A DNA stretch of 64,000 nt, from positions 18,347,786 through 18,411,785 of the forward strand of contig QCXZ01000041.1 of assembly GCA_025024175.1 (NCBI GenBank), written 5' to 3'. Origin of the DNA: Rhyzopertha dominica (Eukaryota; Arthropoda; Insecta; Coleoptera; Bostrichidae). Made by a program: the position numbers and the translations under genes. This document shows, one piece after another, positions 21,291 through 33,408 of this stretch. The notes under the pieces are model-generated. The model was not told the origin of the DNA. It saw only the letters and a list, made by a program, of their open reading frames with translations, and ran no database searches. Numbering within the stretch: the first letter of the stretch is position 1; each line of letters opens with the position of its first letter.

Positions 21291-24200
21291 GATTGTGGCA
21301 GAATTGGGATAATTGCGGCTTGTTGAAATGATATATCTCAAGATGACAGTTTATAATTTAATCAGATGCAAACTCGAACTTTTGTGGTGAAAAGATGTTG
21401 GCAAGTACCTATTTGTATTATTATTAGTAATCGAATAATGGAAATAAGTACATTCCTATTTAAATAATCTACTCGTGACCACTAAAATTTTATGGTAGTA
21501 GCCTCTTGTAAAAGCTGTTACAGTGCAAAATCTCGCTACCAATTTTCGAAGTCCGAACAGAAACGATATTTATGAACGAAATCCATGGTTAGTGACGATA
21601 GGACAAGTTTAACTTTGGTAAATGAGAATTCAGCAATTAATCTGAAATAGTATATCTGCATATGTATATTTAGATAACCGATTTTTATACGCTAAGTTCC
21701 GTAACATGTGTTTTTTACTTATGGAACACAAGTTTAGTTACCAATTATTTAATGCTTAGGGCTCGAAATAGACAGTTGCAAAAAAATAATTTTAAATGTT
21801 TGCACATGAGGCGTTTNAACCTGCATCTCGCAATGGATCAAGCANACGTTTTGCCCTTTGCGCTATCAGGGGTTTATTTTTAAAAACCAGTTAATAAAAT
21901 AAATGCATTGTTACGGTTCATTCTTCGAATATCAGGTTTATTGTTTANATTAGTGGTTTGGAAATCATCGCTTACATAATATTCAAACGCCATGTTANAC
22001 AGCTGGTTTGGTGTTAACAAATCCAAAGGTGTCATTATCTGGGCGAATGCTTATTTTAATCTAGAAGTATTTGCCGGCCTTCCATTGGTTTCCATAAGTG
22101 TAGCCCTTGCTTTCTGCAATTTTGGTGGCAATAAACGTTTCCTGGTGTGTTTATTGAACCAAGCCACTTGTGGGATATCGTGGAAGCAGTTGAGTTACAT
22201 CCATTCTCCATTTTAAGAGATAATCACCATTGTATCGCCAATCCACATAAGGCCGCATAACATCCGAAGGTATGCCTTTGTATTCATTTCAATTCCAACC
22301 TNATGTGCGTTTTGTTTTTATTGTAGGCCTTTTTTACTTGTAACGTTTCCTTTTACTTTTCCTGTTGNTCCCCTATCTTATATTTGGNTTGTACCTTGCT
22401 TATCCGGGTCGTTACGTTGAAACCGCCAATCTAGAGTATCTTTGAGAGACTGACCCATCATCTGTACATGGGAGAGCTTTTGGACTTACAACAGCAGTAG
22501 AGGCTCTGGTTTACCATTTGCACGACGTCAAGGGGGTTGTGAGCTGATCCACCTTACCGTTGAAACAACACCGCCCTGTCAGTTAAGTAACAGCAGCCCT
22601 GTGATGCAGCCGGTCGGACAACCAGATAATTTAATATTGCTTACTGGTTCATACCTACCGTTCTATATTTGGGTAAATGCGTGTTGTATTTTGGGTTTAT
22701 CTATAAACTAAAGATAAAATCTTGTACGCCTCGTATTATACCTGGTACCGCAAAGTATACTTTAATATTGTCTGTGTCTCATACAAAATTGTATTCCGTA
22801 CTTAAGTGATATGTATTATTTATTTTGGTTTTCCAATTATAATCAATAGTCTTGAGTGAAGCAGTAAGTTTTGTTTAATTATCCCACATTAAACTACTGT
22901 ATTTCCCGCTTTATTTGAATATCTGTTGCTGAGCGGTTGTGAGAAAGCGGGTGGCGTCCTTTGCTCTAGTAAATTCTGTTATTTGATTATTTAACCCACC
23001 CCCCTATACGCTGTGTTAGTGGGTACTGTTTAGCAACTAGTCTTTCGTGTGCGGATTAATTTCGAACTGCCAAGCTCTTTTATTTTTTTTCCTTCGCCCT
23101 TTTTTTGCGCGACNTTGGCGATTGCCACAAAACCGTTATGTGATGCGCAACAGCATGCTAAATATGAAAGATTTTACAAGGCTTTTCTAAGCTTTTCCAA
23201 TCGAGAAAACTCTAGTTCAAACACAAAAGGTCTACTAACGTTATTAATTACAAAAATCTGAGTGATTGAAAAACCTTTATTGGTACATATCAATGACTAT
23301 TTCACCAGAACTGACAACAAAACATTCCTAGAAAACAAGGCCTTCATGAAAAGTAATTAAAATAAAAAAAAATTCCAAATACAAACAGAGCTCAGTGCGC
23401 AAAAAAAAACAGAAAGACATAACAATGTTAAAGCGAAAAATTTAACGCTTCGGTGAAAAAAGACTGTCGACGGTATTTCATGTAGGTCATCAGAGATGAT
23501 CCACACTGAGTTGGGCGAATATAACAATACAGAAATTAAACTGAAGGACGCGAATGTTTTTAGAAGGAAGATTAATTACCCTTAGGATCTACATGTGTGA
23601 TATTGCCAGGCGCTTCCGAAATTTACATTCTGGTTTAAGCGCAATGTATGGTATTCATGTACTTAATACGAATGATTTTTTGTTTAATTACCAAGCGAAT
23701 TCCATTACCATAACAATTTACGTGTATTATAAATATTACAAGGTTCTTAAATTTGTTCGTAGGTAATGGATACAAGTATAAGCAAATAACTCCAAAATTA
23801 ACCTATTAAATGCAGGAGAGACTTTTAAGAATCTCTGTTTAAATATCTAAAAAAGTTTTGCCACGCTAACGATACTGAAAAACTGAAGAAACTCAAAATT
23901 TTTAGATGTCATTTTTAAAGGCCTCAATGAAATTTAAAGAATTGGGGCTGATTTCTCGAAAANTTAGACAGGACTATATAGTTTTGTCCCCTTCGTTTTG
24001 TTGGATATTATATATATATATTTTCCCTCAAAGCGATAGTGTGAAGGTTTTTCGAGATACAGCCGTTCCGTATCGTAAGTGAATCACCGTGTATAATTGT
24101 CAAGATATTTACGATCAGGACATAAGATAATTACCTAATTTTTAATCTGAGTTTCACTAAACTAACAAACCTGGTATATGAAAATCATGTATTACAATTT

Positions 24201-27200
24201 TTACGATTTTTTTCCACGTTGAAATCAAGTTGAATGCCAAGTCGTTATTTGGTTTTTGTTAATTATTAATTATGTCTTGTAACCGTTGGTAGATACTATA
24301 ATACACTCCAACGTTCCGCTAAATCAAAAATTTAATATTTAACTATTTACACTATATGCTTCGGTAACATCCTTTTTAATACCTTTTATTGACATAGTAA
24401 TGTAATATTTTGATAACAGTAACAGTATGCTATTAGCAACAGGGCTTGTGTATATGTACATTTTGATAAAGAAGTAACAAAATAAAACATCCTTAATAAT
24501 GTAAATTTTGTAAAAATGTATAAACACCAATAATTTAAGTCAAAACTGAAATACTGAAACCCCTCACGCATATTAACAAAAAAAGTTTAAATTTTCTAAA
24601 AAAGTCGCGAATGCTTAAAGTCTTACCAGATAAAAATTACACTTATTTTCAAATACATATTTTTGTTTCCTGCCCAAAAACTTACCTACAACTCCTTAAT
24701 GTATGTTTGAGATTAAGGGGAAACCTCAATCTATTCAAAAAACTTGCACGGAGTTATCCGAAAATTCATTTGTACTGAAGAGTTCGACTGCTTGTACTCG
24801 CAGTACGTTCTTAATAGCAAATCCGCTAAGCAAATTGCTTAAAACAATTTATTACGTCAATTTGAGCCACATTTNGCGCTCTAATCTAAAGCACAGAGAA
24901 TCTGTCACTTGTTTTGTGGCTATAACAAGAAGCTGCCACAGAACATTATGCAGGTTAGGAATCAATAAAAAACTAGCGAAAGTATACTAAAAATAAATAT
25001 TATTTTATATTAATTAAGCTGTGTAAACAAAATGCATAACTTCTTTTTTTTAAGGATATCTGAAGTGAAATATTTTTCAACACTGACCCCATACCCCACA
25101 ACAGCTAAGAGGCTGATTATTCAGGACATTATTTCCAACACCTGATAAATATAAAAATTGTGTTTATTTATCACTCTGCAAATAAAAACAACTATGTTGT
25201 AGACTTCCCCTCAAGCTGTTTGTAATGCCTTGGTGAGTAAACATCTCGGATCTATCCCATATTGACTATTATCTAGATTTAAAAAAAATAATAAATTTTT
25301 AATTCAAAAACAGTTGGCGGTAAAATTAAACAAGGTTAAAGAAACCGTTTCTACGCGTTTCCCTTTAGATATTGTCAAGATATATTCCATTTACATTCAC
25401 ACACTATGATATTCTGTAATAATACATTGAGGGTTCGCCTAAATGAATACATAAGTACTCAAATTGAAGATATATTAGTACCTAAAGCTGTTCTCAGGAA
25501 GTAGGCACGAACAGTCACCTAATCTGTTTGTTTTTCAGTTAGCATCCCCCGTTGCCAATTTTTTTAAAGGTTTATAATCTTAGATACCTTGCAAAAGTCC
25601 TTAAATTGAAGTAAGGAAAATAGAAGAAACGTCTTCTTTATCGATTGTTATGTTCTGTTTATGTCTTGATACGAGGTTTTTCTCAGAATTAGGGCGCGTA
25701 TTCGCTTACCGGTTTTAAATATGCACATTCTAAATAAATTGCATATCTAATTTGCTCTTGCATGCCCTAATATTTTTGTAAAGCGACATACGTTAAAATA
25801 TTGTGCCAAAGTCATAAGCTATTAGATGACTTTTTTTAAATGAACGCCCACTGACAATTCATTAATAATGTACCGTCTTCTAAGTAAGACGTATAACATG
25901 AAGATTTACTCTCTCTAGCAAAACAAAAGGAGTAACAAAAAGCTCCGCTAGTGGGAACACGGCCACAATGAACGTTGTTCAAGCTTACTGTCTAAAGCAC
26001 TCAACACGATCCACTCACTCTATTAGTCTATTACGCCTTTATCTACTCCGGCTAAATTGTATCACCGCTGAATTACAGCAAACAAAGACACTGCTGACAA
26101 AAAAGCACACCTGCTGTTCTCGCAAAAGGCACAGCCACCTCAAAAAAAGGGCAAGCCAACGTCCCTGACTCATAAAGGCAACGAAAAGACGCCCGAAACA
26201 ATCGCATAACAATAACGTCCTCGTCCCCAGGCGACAAGTGAACATCAATCAAGGTGGTGGTCGGCAAAAGAAGTCTTGAACCATGTAAATTCATAGAACC
26301 AGCGTTGCCAAGGTTATAATGATGCTACGATGCACAAAAACTAAGATCCAGGAGTACAAAATTAAAATTAGGACAATAGCTACCACAACATGTCCGTTTT
26401 ATGTCGATATAGCAACGAGAGACGGGGCAGTCAATATGTATACATCGCGGTAGTAGTAACAATGGGAAACCCAACTTTAGTAACTAGATAGTTAGGAAGG
26501 TTTTTTCAATGTTCCTAGTCCATTAGCAAAATCATCTGCAGCTATCCATGCTCCCCATAGAAAATTAAAATATTTCTCTCCGACGACCTTAGCCATAAGC
26601 ATTAAAAAAAACGAAAGTAATATATAGCTAATAAGATGATAAGTATTTCTTTTAAACTAACTGTAACCGACATAGGTCATTTGTGTGCGTTCTTCGTCTG
26701 TAAGCGCACACTATAACAGAAAGACTATATACCTACTAGAGACTGGAAAGCGGATGACTCCTAATTATGTAAACGAACCATATACAGTACCTCCCTTTGT
26801 AGGTGTCGATTGGATTAGTTGTTTACAAGCTTTGATCCACGTACAAACAATTTGATATTGAAATCAGCAGTACAATATACCTATAATGGGAAATCTCACA
26901 TGCCACAAGGGTTAATAAAACCGCTGGAAAAGTCACTAAAAAATCCTTAATCCTTAATCGATCAGACATTTTATTTAGTATTTTGCAGTTATAACCGGAC
27001 TTCTTTATATAGCCCGATCCTCTACAACCTAGGCCAAAAGATTCATTATCTCTATTTTAACAAACTTAGTTCTATATAATTTGAACACAGTATTACTCGT
27101 GATCACGCGTTTTGACAACTTTCTGACATAATTACAGGTAAACCGCTCCGTACGTTTCAATCAGTACTCACAACACTCCAACCAAGTATATAAATAATGC

Positions 27201-27560
27201 AAGTAACAGGTCAAGCTTTTCTAGAATACTGTAATAAATAAAGAGATGGCAATTTTTTTTATACTTAGCTGAAGCTTGTTTATTCTTGGCAGGGTTAAAA
27301 CGTCTTTGATAATTCTGCATATGCCTAATGCATGCAATTTAGTTTTACAATAAAATAATGACCTAACTAATCGACTTAAACTGGAATGACGTTAATAAAA
27401 TAAAACACTAACACTCGATAATGTTTGAATTTATGAAGTTATCAAAACAGCAGTATACTAGAATAATAATAAGGTTGTATTTTTGTCCCTTGTATTAGGA
27501 CTGCGAAGAACCGTAATAATTGAAAATGGGTACCTATTTTCATTAAAAAGGGGTTTCTTT
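21291..27560. other. Gene-poor AT-rich DNA with a cluster of ambiguous bases
   Basis: No coding region was supported over more than 6 kb. Seven ambiguous bases fall between 21817 and 22388, far denser than elsewhere in the window, which suggests a repeat with mixed reads. A short TA run is at about 24010-24022. Minus/plus frames of 60-95 codons (for example 24703-24990 and 26039-26294) show no domain. Confidence 0.35.
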
Positions 27561-27570
27561 AAAACCCTTA

Positions 27571-27645
27571 TCGGTTCTAGGGACTACTTCCAGAGCCGGT
27601 TCTAGGGACCGTATTCTGAACCAGTTCTAGAGACCGGTTTTTTTG
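27571..27645. repeat. Minisatellite, 25-bp period, three units
   Basis: Three imperfect units begin TCGGTTCTAGGGACT, CCGGTTCTAGGGACC and CCAGTTCTAGAGACC at 25-base spacing. The unit is rich in GGTTC/GAACC dyads. A second array of the same period and motif lies at 29161-29255. Confidence 0.7.
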
Positions 27646-27868
27646 AGACGGATTTGGTACTTGGAAGGTTCTCATAAAGTTTAGCTGAATTGCTACATCT
27701 TGGAGTTCATACTGCATTGTTAATGTCGAACTCGGCCTCAGTTTGATTTTCATTACATTCTGAAAATTACAGAAATGATTCCTTTTGGGAAATATTACTG
27801 CAGTCCATTTCCGGTTTGATCATTTTCAGTTATTTTTTGTACAAAAAAGTTCAGTAAAATTAAAATAT

Positions 27869-28303
27869 TGTTACGAATAGGGACTCGAAAACAGGGGATT
27901 TCTGACTAAACTTCTTTTATTTAAAACACAATCAAATACACAACTAGTTCAAAACACTACTGTTTTAACACCACTAATTCACAAAACAACTATACTGTAC
28001 ACACTTGCACTAAAAGCACCTGTTTAGCGAAGGCTTAGTGAAGCATTTCGCTCGCTCGATAATCGCTATTCAAATTCGCAAAAAGTGTGTCGGGCTATTT
28101 ATACCCCCATTGAAAATTCCAGAAGCGACACCTTCCAGGCGTTTTCGAAACTTCAAGAAATCGAATCTTCTGAAAAGTATCGACTTCGGTATTGACATTT
28201 TCAGCCATCTGTTTGTAGCTACAATCACTACCTGCAGTGTCCTACCACACCGCATCCACACGCTTGTAACTCCCGTCCACAGATGGCGCTGACTCGTGAT
28301 GTA
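27869..28303 (-). mobile_element. LTR of a retrotransposon, minus orientation (solo)
   Basis: Read on the minus strand it starts near GCGCCATCTGTGGACGGGAG and ends TTCGTAACA (27869-27877), with an AATAAA signal about 60 bases before that end and GTCAGAAATCC just before it, the usual layout of an R/U5 end. A second, shorter copy (52621-52799, plus) shares both ends, which marks it as a repeat family. No gag or pol lies beside it, so it is probably a solo LTR. The left limit is uncertain because the MITE at 28311 abuts it. Confidence 0.6.
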
Positions 28304-28310
28304 TTCTAAA

Positions 28311-28493
28311 GTCACTAGATAGATAAAGTACCGCAATTGTCCGCCATTTTAGTGCAAAATAACAGCGGTAAATTTAAATGTTTATGCAGAAGACGGGATT
28401 AAACGTATTTGGTTTCTATGGTTTTGGTTTCATCCGCCATTTTAGTGCAAAAATATGGACAATGAATTGCGGTACTTTATCTATCGAGTGACT
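28311..28493. mobile_element. MITE family 2, short copy, 183 bp
   Basis: The ends form an inverted repeat GTCACTAGATAGATAAAGTA (left) and, in reverse, GTCACTCGATAGATAAAGTA (right), followed on both sides by CCGCAATT and GCCATTTTAGTGCAAAA-type words. The interior is under 100 bases and non-coding. Its ends match those of the foldback at 19279-21211. It sits immediately next to the LTR at 27869-28303. No target duplication is certain. Confidence 0.8.
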
Positions 28494-28836
28494 AATGTCT
28501 TGGCGCATTGTCTAAAAACGAATCCATTTGCTCAAGTTAAAAAACCTTTATTGGACGATTTTTATTTTGTTGTTTTGTCAAATACTCATTCCTTTGTAAG
28601 ATAAGTAGGTGTTTTCTTAAATACTTATAATATCTGCATTAGTAATCAGGTATTGTACTGGAAATACATTATGTTACACGTATATCAACTTCGGCGTACT
28701 ACTTATGTTTATTAGTTAAAATTGCTACCGTTAGTCTAAAAACCTCTTATACTAAACTTTGTTGAGGTGAGCAGCAGCTTGTACCACAGCACGTCTAATA
28801 ATGTTCATATTTTTTATTCAAAAGGTAATAAAAAGG

Positions 28837-29022
28837 CTAAAAAATAAACTCTTGGCATAATAAAAATAGAAAATTAAAAATGCCGTGCAAAACACGATTC
28901 CATTCATGTTGTTTTCCGGGCTGGTTCCCACGTTGGTTATTTGACTTTGACGTTTCGACACTCATGTTGGTGTCTTCCTCGGAAAACAACATGTTATCAA
29001 CAACAACCACGGAAACCTTCAA
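28837..29022 (-). repeat. Repeat-like sequence with long-loop hairpin
   Basis: CATGTTGTTTTCCG near 28907 pairs with CGGAAAACAACATG near 28979-28992, leaving a loop of about 60 bases that holds GACGTTTCGACACTC. A 61-codon minus frame covers it. The layout resembles interspersed repeat fragments seen near retroelement ends in insects, but I cannot assign a family. Confidence 0.35.
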
Positions 29023-29160
29023 ACAACGAATTATTCCATAAAAAGTAGTATAAGGGTTTCTGTTTCAGTTATTGAATATCCGAAACCCATAAGTTACATC
29101 ACGGTCTATGTATCAGAATGATATTGCTAATTGTTTCTAGTATATCCTTTNGTATTAGGT

Positions 29161-29255
29161 ATCAGTTCTAGGAATCGATTTCGGGAATCGGTTCCACGAA
29201 CCAGTTCCGGGTGTCGATTCCAGGAACCGGTTCCAGATATCTGTTCTTTGAGCCG
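29161..29255. repeat. Minisatellite, 25-bp period, about four units
   Basis: Imperfect 25-base units (ATCAGTTCTAGGAATCG, AATCGGTTCCACGAACC, GTGTCGATTCCAGGAACC and a partial fourth) rich in the palindrome GGAACCGGTTCC. The same motif and period occur at 27571-27645, 1.5 kb to the left, with an LTR and a MITE in between. Confidence 0.7.
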
Positions 29256-29399
29256 CCGGCTTGGGGTACCCGAAACCGAGTGACAGCAATACCTTGCATT
29301 CGTTTATAGTGCTTCATTTCTGGCATAAGCAGCGTTATGTTTTGTGACAATTTTCTGTTGCATTCGTAAAATGTCAATTCTCCCATCACGTTCACTTAG

Positions 29400-30470
29400 A
29401 TACGGTGATGTTTGCACAAAATAACCGTAAGCTTCGGCAGTTACACCTTTTATTGTACCACGACCGCAGCTCTTGGTAGCGGAAATCTCATCAAAAGTTC
29501 CTCAAATCCAGCTCGTGAAGAATTACGCTTTTATTTCAAAGAATCTGGCAACGTCGATCCAGCTTCCTGACGTAAACACTTCGTAGTTGGCGTCGGCGGG
29601 CACTTCAATAAATTACGTTATCTCGGTTCAGATGCATTTAGAGCTGTAGCTGATGTAATACATAAATGCCGGGGGACCGTTCGCCGCCAGATGCGCCCTC
29701 TTGGCGCTTTCGACGCGGGAGCCAAAGCAACCGCGTTGGAGTAATTAGCAGGACCACTTTCTAATGAGTTCGCGTGCATGTCATTCACATCGCCGACGGA
29801 GTTTTGTTAGACCCAGATGCATTCATCGGGCCCAGAGTAAAGACCAGATGGCATGAATGCATTCTATACAACTAGTCAGCAGATTTATCTTTTGATTCGT
29901 TGCGGATACGATGGCGTCAGAAAATAATCTCATGGAAGTCAACCAGCTAAGCTTAGGTATTAGAAATTACTAACATTGTCGGTTTAGCGGTACACAAAAC
30001 GTAAAATATTATGCCACAATTCAAACATTAATCCCAAACGTCAAGCAAAAGGTATTAAAATATATATGCTTCGCACACTTCGGTAGTATCATTGCAAATG
30101 TATTATAGGACATTTGTTGTTGGTTATTATAGCCAACTTATGGATAGTAACATTTTTATGGTCACATATGCTAGAAAGTAATTGATAATAAAACATTCTA
30201 AGAATTCTTTCTTATCTAGGATACCACAATTTCCAACAAATTAATTCTAAAAGAAATTCAGCACAGTTTTCATGTTATAATATTCTTTAGAGTTACATAT
30301 CATGTCTTGTAATGATCGTTTTTTTTTTCGAAATATAAATCATATCCATTAGTTATATAAAGTTGTTGTTTTCATAAAGTACGGAATCAGATACCTTTCG
30401 CCACAACAAAATTACTCGTGTTTGGCACTATAATGCACAGAAATAGGAAAAAATGAAGAATACAAATTAC
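29400..30470. other. Unassigned DNA, GC-richer at 29400-29860
   Basis: The first 450 bases are GC-richer, with words such as GTCGGCGGGCACTTC and CCGTTCGCCGCCAG, but no long open frame or motif was recognised. The remainder is AT-rich without features. Confidence 0.3.
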
Positions 30471-30474
30471 GATA

Positions 30475-30600
30475 GTGTGGCGACCCTCATATATACAACA
30501 GCAAGCTGTTAAAATCCCGAAGTCTCAGTGGCACAGTGCCCGCCTCGTAAACGGCAGTGCTACGGTTCGAACCCGGCTAGGGCTCCAACTTGCTGTTCAT
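30475..30600 (+). repeat. tRNA-derived SINE-like unit 1
   Basis: A box-A-like GTCTCAGTGG (30522-30531) and a perfect box B GGTTCGAACCC (30564-30574) are spaced as in a tRNA-type pol III promoter, with a CCGCCTCGTAAACGG anticodon-arm-like segment between. The acceptor stem does not pair properly, so it is not a working tRNA gene. About 45 bases upstream are shared with unit 2 at 31781 (GTGGCGA-CCT-AT-ATA, then AGCTGT), which argues for a repeat family. Its 3' end is not defined. Confidence 0.6.
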
Positions 30601-31780
30601 CAGTTTAAGTGGGAAAGCTACGGTACAACCGCTCGTAAGACTGGCGATAAGCAAGACGCCAAACGATGTGCGCACGAAGCGCGCACTCAGCGCAGCAGTA
30701 GCAGCACACGCATCTTTCTCGACATCGAGGTGTCTGGAGTCGGTTGTTTACATTTTCAAGTGAAGATAACATTCTAAGGTGGAATTGGAGGAAAACAGAA
30801 ATGTACAGTTGACCAGAGCAATACTCAATGCATCGTGCGATTGCCCGGCTTCACGCGCATTAGATGGTCCACTGTACTACTGGTGTTTAGAATGTTCTGT
30901 ATTGATGAATAGTTTGGTGTATTTTTTTTGTTAAAAAGACCTTATTGCGAGCTGTGTAAGGACAGGACGTATAAAAAATTAATCCAAGCAATGGTACGGA
31001 TGTGTCAAGTATGCAAAAACGTGGGCTCTAAGGAGAAATCCGTATCATTTCACCGGTAAGTATTGTTTAGGTTATGTTTATATTTGTTGTCATAGACGTC
31101 GTTTGATAAATTTAGCGAAATTAGTTACTTTATAGAGGAATACTTTTATCAAATGTAATGAAGTTGATAGTGAAGGATTAATGCATATGGAAAATGATTA
31201 CTGTTAGTGGTAGACGTTTTAAAAATAAATATTTGTAGGTAGAGGAAGAGAGCCGATGTGTTCGGAGTAAGTACTTCAGTGATGCCTGATGCGGATTTTA
31301 ATTTTATGTATTTCTTTTTATTTGACAATAAATTTCATTTTCGCAATTTCTGAATTTTTTGCCTTATATTTCTATGTGAAGAATGTCAAATGTTTTCTCG
31401 TTAAATGTTGATTAATGAATACTAATGCTAAACTCTGTTGATGCTTTCATTCGGCCAAAACTTTTTTCCCGCTTGTAACGAAATTAAATTAGTGTTTGTT
31501 GTACAAAATGATGTTTCTTTGCTTTAACTGAAAGATTGTTCGAAATCTTATTAATGTACGCTCCGCTTTTGTTTTTAGTTNGAAGCTAAATTATCTCACT
31601 GTTGACCTTTTTATAACAGTACGCCAATGTACTTGGAGGAAAAATGTATCTCCCTCCCGTACCCGCGCTCCCCTCACCATCATTGGTCTTGGCGTCAGTT
31701 CCAACCGTATTTATGAATGAGATGTCTGTCCATCTAATAATATGTCAATGTTTCTCCATCGAGACCATCGTCTCTGAGGA
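30601..31780. other. AT-rich DNA, nothing recognised
   Basis: No gene was seen. The first 250 bases are GC-richer. One ambiguous base is at 31581. Confidence 0.3.
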
Positions 31781-31915
31781 TCTGTGGCGATCCTTATTAT
31801 ACTAGACAGTACGAAGCTGTGACTCTAACGGAACCCAATTAACTCAGTGATACAGTGTCCGTTTCGCAAGCGGCAGAGCTGTGGTTCGAGCCCAAGTAGG
31901 ACTCTTTTTCCAGCC
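31781..31915 (+). repeat. tRNA-derived SINE-like unit 2
   Basis: TAACTCAGTGA (31840-31850) serves as box A, GGTTCGAGCCC (31883-31893) as box B, with CCGTTTCGCAAGCGG as a near-perfect anticodon-arm hairpin between. The leader from 31784 (TGTGGCGATCCTTATTATAC) matches unit 1, 1.3 kb upstream in the same direction. The CCA-end acceptor stem is not preserved. A T-run follows at 31904. Confidence 0.6.
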
Positions 31916-32192
31916 TATTTATTCTATATTCCATTTGACAATAATGAAAGTCCTGTGTTAAAACTAGACACTAGATATAGACTATACTTTGCACACTTCT
32001 CGTGAGTTGGGGTGGGTTCTCCTGCCGGCCACTGAATAAAATCCGGGAACACAGTAAACTATACTATTTATTAGCAACTGTAGACTTCGATTACAGCACA
32101 TCGAAATCAGAACGAAAAAATACATTCATTTCTCGGCGTAACTGCAACGCGCTGTCACCTGCCGACTGCCGATCGCCGTTCCGTATCCTCGG

Positions 32193-33339
32193 TAGCGATG
32201 GGAATAATCGTGATGCAATAATCGGTTTAGTCGATTATTAAAACTCCTCGACATTATCGATCATACCATCAAAATTAGTAATACTAATATTAGTGGTCAC
32301 GCGGGTCAACGCTAGCGGTATACGAACGAATACTTCGCGATGTCGGGATGGGAACAATGGAAATGCAATAATCGAATTAGTATGTAGTTTATATCATCGA
32401 CGAACTTACATACGTAGAATTTCCCGCGCGTGGATCGATTATTCGTTAATAATTCGTTCCGACCAACTAATACAACTTCTCGTAATGGATTGCTGCTTAG
32501 TTATATTATGATATTGTGATTATTCTTTCAATTTTATTGTTCAGCTAGAACATTTAATGAAATGTAAGATTTTAATTAATTGCTGGGGTATTGTTTAACT
32601 AAGGATAAAATACAAAATATTGAATTTAATAAATGGGATAAAAGGTACAATAAAAAATGACAATATATATATAATCTATATATGTAAAGAATTTATTATT
32701 GACTTGATTTACATGTATGATAATAATATAATTCAGAACTAAAATGCAACAACAATCAATAGATTCGCATACCAATATAAACTTGAAAAAATCTATTCAC
32801 TCTTCCTCCAACAAAAAAAACATTTTAAAATGTTAAATCCTAATAACAAAATAAACGTAAGAATTCCTTTATGAATTAGAATATGTATAAAATATATAAA
32901 TGCCATATGCTAAAAAAATAATTTAATGGAAAAACAACAGAAATATGTGTCTTAGAAAATACAATGTTTTTATCGTTATACACAAAATAAACAAAATTTT
33001 TAATGCTGTTTAAAAATAGAATTTGATCTAGGTTTTTTGGCGATAATCTATTCCTTCGCAAGTTAGTAAGCTGTCCAGCTTTTGAAAAAACACGTTCCGA
33101 TGGCACTGAAGTTGCAGGAATCGATAAACAGTAGTAAGTACTCAAATGTAAATTCTGTTCGAGCATTCGCAATTAAAAAGACAACGATGTAGCATGAATA
33201 AAGGTTATCGCACTACCTATGCCCTACAAAACTAAAGATGTAGTACTACTAATGTTTAACTACTAATATTAGTCGATTATTAAAATATATGGATACGAAA
33301 TAATCGATTATTGAAATATCTCGATTATTCCCATCGCTA
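32193..33339 (-). mobile_element. hAT element remnant, 1,147 bp, with 7/8 target duplication
   Basis: Both ends read TAGCGATGGGAATAATCG (18 bases, identical, the right one in reverse). They are flanked by ATCCTCGG (32185-32192) and ATCATCGG (33340-33347), an 8-bp duplication with one change, as expected of hAT elements. A part of the left end is repeated inside at about 32345 (GGGATGGGAACAATGG then ATGCAATAATCGAATTAGT). Coding sequence is present only as the C-terminal fragment at 32876-33172. Confidence 0.85.
32876..33172 (-). pseudogene. hAT transposase C-terminal dimerisation fragment
   Basis: The minus frame contains YCLSIPATSVPSERVFSKAG followed by LTNLRRNRLSPKNLDQILFL. A-T-S-x-P-S-E-R-V-F-S followed by R-x-x-L-x-P is the signature of the hAT-family C-terminal dimerisation domain. 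About 60 residues fit the family, and the rest of the frame is AT-rich read-through. The N-terminal zinc finger and the catalytic RNase-H-like region are missing, leaving a fragment inside a hAT element whose ends are intact. Confidence 0.85.
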
Positions 33340-33408
33340 ATCATCGGCACCCCTAACGCCATCTCCAGTTCGCACACGACACTCAATAGTTTTATCCGGC
33401 GCGTTACA

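Larger units (their letters stand above)
31990..33408 (-). mobile_element. LTR-like sequence split by a hAT element
   Basis: Outside the hAT insertion the two flanks (31990-32192 and 33340-33408) read on the minus strand as one stretch starting TGTAACGCGCCGGATAAAAC and containing AATAAATAG and a second ATTTTATTC region before ending near AAGTGTGCA. A TG start, CA end and polyadenylation-type signals fit an LTR of about 270 bp, but no second copy is in the window and no coding sequence lies beside it, so this is tentative. Confidence 0.3.

Noticed and set aside
30475..30777. 100-codon forward frame
   Set aside because: It runs across the SINE-like unit and is a composition effect.
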